Assembly: GCA_020199835.1 (NCBI GenBank)
Contig: JAIVJV010000013.1
Location: 1-64,000 of the forward strand
Source: Acidobacteriota bacterium
GTDB lineage: Bacteria; Acidobacteriota; Blastocatellia; Pyrinomonadales; Pyrinomonadaceae
Direction of reading: 5' to 3'
Length of the DNA: 64,000 bases
Position 1 is the first letter of the stretch; every line of letters begins with the position of its first letter. The notes under the pieces are model-generated. The model did no database searches. It had not been told where the DNA came from and worked only from the letters and a program-made list of their open reading frames with translations. The translations under genes and the position numbers were made by a program. Of the stretch, positions 61,886-64,000 are shown piece after piece.

Positions 61886-63052
61886 ATGAGATTTTTGTTG
61901 GCCTTCGTTGTGGGCTTGTGTCACTTAACAGCCAACGCTGCTCCCAGGTTAATTCCTCATCACATCACGCTCGCTAACGGCGGATCGTTCGCTCTGAATC
62001 TCCCGGAAGGTTTCGAGATCAGTGTGGCGGCGCAGGGACTCAGACGTGTGCGCTTCATGGCGCGCAGTCCTGACAACCGCATCTTCGTCACTGACATGCT
62101 GAACCTCAGCGACAATCGCCGCGGCGCCGTTTATATACTCGATCAATTCGATCCCGCCACGCGGCAATTCAAGAAGGTCACGAAGTGTCTCAGCAACCTG
62201 CGCAATCCAAACAGCGTCGCGTTCTACACAGATCGCAACGGCTGGCACTGGTTCTATCTCGCGTTAACCGATCGGCTCGTTCGCTATCGTTACGAAGTTG
62301 GAAAAGACGCGCCCTCGGGCGAGCCGCAGGTGCTTGCGACGTTTCCCGATTACGGTCTCAATTACAAATACGGTGGCTGGCATCTGACGCGCACGATTGT
62401 CATGGGCGGCAACGGAAAGTTGTATGTGTCCGTCGGCAGCAGTTGCAATGCGTGTGAAGAAAAGGAAGAAGTGCGCGCGAGTATTCTGGAGATGGATCCG
62501 GACGGGAAGAACCAGCGTTACTTTGCGCGCGGCTTGCGAAACGCGGTTGGGCTGCGATGGGTGAACGATCGACTTTACGTCACCAACATGGGCTCCGATC
62601 ATCTCGGCGTCAATCGTCCTGCCGACACGTTTTATTTGCTGCAAGCGGAAACGAATTACGGCTGGCCTTACTGTTTTCAGGCCGGGCTGCGGATCTATCC
62701 CGATCCAAAGTTCAACGTCGGCGGCACAAAATTCGACTGCAGCAAGGTGCCGCAGTCGCTGGTGCCATTCCCCGCACATAGTTCGCCCTTAGGCTTGGAA
62801 TACTTTAACAACTCATTCCTCGTGGCGCTGCACGGCTCTACTCGGAAGAGCTTGCGCCGTGGTTATCGTGTCGTGCGAATCTCCGATTCGCGTCCGGGTG
62901 TGGCGGAAGACTTCATTACCGGCTTTTTGGAACCTCCGATGAAAACCAACGGCCGCCCCGCTGACATTTTCAACTTCCAGAACGGCTTCCTGCTCACCGA
63001 CGACTACAGCGGCGTCGTTTATTACGTCTATCGAAAGTCTGCGGTCGGGTAG
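61886..63052 (+). CDS. secreted sorbosone/glucose dehydrogenase-like beta-propeller protein
   Basis: A 388-aa protein with a signal peptide from the ATG at 61886 (FLLAFVVGLCHLTANA). The propeller is of the PQQ-type sugar dehydrogenase family: LPEGFEISVAAQGLRRVRFM, VGSSCNACEEKEE, the conserved ARGLRNAVGLRW, and NYGWPYCFQAGL. Active members oxidise sugars with PQQ in the periplasm; whether this one binds PQQ is not shown. The frame is open 45 codons upstream, but without coding character. Confidence 0.87.
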   Translation: MRFLLAFVVGLCHLTANAAPRLIPHHITLANGGSFALNLPEGFEISVAAQGLRRVRFMARSPDNRIFVTDMLNLSDNRRGAVYILDQFDPATRQFKKVTKCLSNLRNPNSVAFYTDRNGWHWFYLALTDRLVRYRYEVGKDAPSGEPQVLATFPDYGLNYKYGGWHLTRTIVMGGNGKLYVSVGSSCNACEEKEEVRASILEMDPDGKNQRYFARGLRNAVGLRWVNDRLYVTNMGSDHLGVNRPADTFYLLQAETNYGWPYCFQAGLRIYPDPKFNVGGTKFDCSKVPQSLVPFPAHSSPLGLEYFNNSFLVALHGSTRKSLRRGYRVVRISDSRPGVAEDFITGFLEPPMKTNGRPADIFNFQNGFLLTDDYSGVVYYVYRKSAVG

Positions 63053-63100
63053 TACAATACGCGCGCCGCGTTGCCACACCGTTCGAAAGGAATTTCCAAC

Positions 63101-64000
63101 ATGCGCCCCATCATGCGCTTTCGCGCCTCTTTTCTCCTCCTGATCGTCGTTTCTCTGGCCGCACCCGCACTGGCCCAGAAACGCAGTATCACCGAGAAAG
63201 ATCTCTTCAACTTCGTCTGGATTGGCGATCCACAGGTTTCGCCCGACGGTTCGCGTGTCGCTTTTGTTCGCACCACCGTCAACGATCGCAAGGACGGTTA
63301 CAACACGGCGATCTGGACCGTCACGACCGCTTCTGGCGAGACGCGCCAGTTAACCAACGGCCCACGTGATACCCAGCCGCGCTGGTCACCAGATGGCAAA
63401 TTTCTCTTGTTCGTGCGTGCGCCTGAACGAGAAGGACGCGTTGAACCAGCGCAACTCTTTATGCTGGCAATGAGCGGCGGCGAGCCGTTTCAGTTCACCA
63501 CGTTGCCCCGCGGCGCCGGTGGTCCGCTGTGGTCTCCGGATGGAAAGTTCATCGCTTTCTCCAACAGCGCGACACCTGAAGAGCTCGCGAAAGCGCAGCC
63601 AAAAGATTCGAGTCAACCAAAACCGAGCCCGAGCCCGAGCCCAGGCGCAAGCCCGACTCCCGCCGAACGTGAGAGCGACGTCCGCGTGATCAATCGCGCG
63701 GTCTATCGCGCGAACGGCGTGGGCTACCTCGATTTCAAACACCCAAACCAAATCTGGGTTGTGACCGCGCCGAAAACGGCCGACGAAAAGGTCACGCCGA
63801 AACAATTGACACGTGGACGCTACGACAGCGGCGGCGCATTCTGGGCGAAAGACAGTTCGCGTCTTTATTTCACTTCCAATCACACGGACGAGCCTTACTA
63901 CGAACCGCCGAGGACCGACATCTTTTCCGTTTCCGTCAACGCCGGTGAGGCGACGAAGTTTGTCACGATCGACATGGGCGTCGGCAATTTCGCGCTCAGT
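63101..64000 (+). CDS. S9-family (prolyl-oligopeptidase type) peptidase, 5' part only
   Basis: The first 300 codons of a gene that continues past the window end. AAAGGAA stands about 11 bases before the ATG. A signal peptide (FLLLIVVSLAAPALA) is followed by TEKDLFNFVWIGDPQVSPDG and WSPDGKFLLF/WSPDGKFIAF, blades of the seven-bladed propeller of S9C-type acyl-aminoacyl or dipeptidyl peptidases. A Pro/Ser-rich linker (PKPSPSPSPGASPTPAE) near residues 170-187 interrupts the propeller. The catalytic hydrolase domain lies outside the window. Confidence 0.88.
   Translation, partial: MRPIMRFRASFLLLIVVSLAAPALAQKRSITEKDLFNFVWIGDPQVSPDGSRVAFVRTTVNDRKDGYNTAIWTVTTASGETRQLTNGPRDTQPRWSPDGKFLLFVRAPEREGRVEPAQLFMLAMSGGEPFQFTTLPRGAGGPLWSPDGKFIAFSNSATPEELAKAQPKDSSQPKPSPSPSPGASPTPAERESDVRVINRAVYRANGVGYLDFKHPNQIWVVTAPKTADEKVTPKQLTRGRYDSGGAFWAKDSSRLYFTSNHTDEPYYEPPRTDIFSVSVNAGEATKFVTIDMGVGNFALS

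Overview
The window looks like an ordinary chromosomal segment of a moderately GC-rich, diderm, heterotrophic bacterium, most likely an Acidobacteriota member of the Blastocatellia/Pyrinomonadaceae type. This is an inference. It rests on a VWFA protein of the acidobacterial kind, a DUF4388 protein, a TonB protein with an N-terminal zinc ribbon, LPS-export genes (lptCA, lptB), and palindromic intergenic repeats of a style I associate with this group. No phage, insertion sequence, tRNA, rRNA operon or CRISPR array was seen. The one stable RNA gene found is rnpB (RNase P RNA, minus strand, about 42570-42996).

Layout. 0.2-9.9 kb: mostly minus-strand genes. These are an M49-like zinc peptidase, a divergent SAM methyltransferase, then metH > acyltransferase > lipid kinase > PilZ > DUF4388. 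metH carries what reads as a SAM-II riboswitch followed by a terminator-like hairpin. 10.3-17.1 kb: a 2073-aa secreted RHS/YD-repeat protein with an embedded DUF4214-like segment and a C-terminal tail holding an HETLH zincin motif. It is translationally coupled (TGATG) to a small secreted protein of unknown function; this is the best candidate here for an undescribed toxin/partner module. 17.1-23.6 kb: coaD, an aminotransferase, an ECF sigma factor with an anti-sigma-like/TonB fusion, a catalytically dead M16 homologue, and ubiE/menG. 23.8-32.2 kb: DppB/DppC-type permeases, an ABC-2 exporter pair, a reverse-transsulfuration pair (CBS-like and CGL-like), a PP2C phosphatase, NfeD and proline dehydrogenase. 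32.3-42.5 kb: a small membrane protein, an HD hydrolase, the VWFA protein, a heme-synthesis run (hemX-like, hemA, hemC, hemD), a sigma-54 activator without a receiver domain, a PGM-like metalloenzyme, a UMF1-type MFS transporter and two small proteins. 42.6-56.98 kb (minus strand): rnpB, then a long cell-envelope/nitrogen-PTS cluster. In transcription order it holds an SDR, uppP, PilZ, recJ, lptCA, lptB, rpoN, hpf, rapZ, EIIA-Man, an HPr-EI fusion, a membrane-anchored protein and a CPBP protein. 57.0-64.0 kb: RNase J, an M64 peptidase, an ECF sigma factor with an anti-sigma factor bearing a CxxCH heme motif, a sorbosone-dehydrogenase-like propeller, and the start of an S9 peptidase that runs off the window.

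How the genes fit together. The rpoN region links RpoN, ribosome hibernation (HPF), RapZ and a permease-less PTS relay (HPr-EI fusion plus EIIA-Man) to LPS export and undecaprenyl recycling, as in the classic lpt-rpoN-hpf-rapZ neighbourhood of Proteobacteria but with altered parts. Sulfur amino acid metabolism is represented by metH under SAM control and by a CBS/CGL pair. Two sigma/anti-sigma pairs and two PilZ proteins point to envelope and c-di-GMP signalling.

Several families of intergenic hairpin repeats (near 0.12-0.26, 6.2, 10.05, 32.7, 33.3 and 54.9 kb) are built on short inverted words of changing sequence. In two places they supply the last codons and stop of the neighbouring gene.
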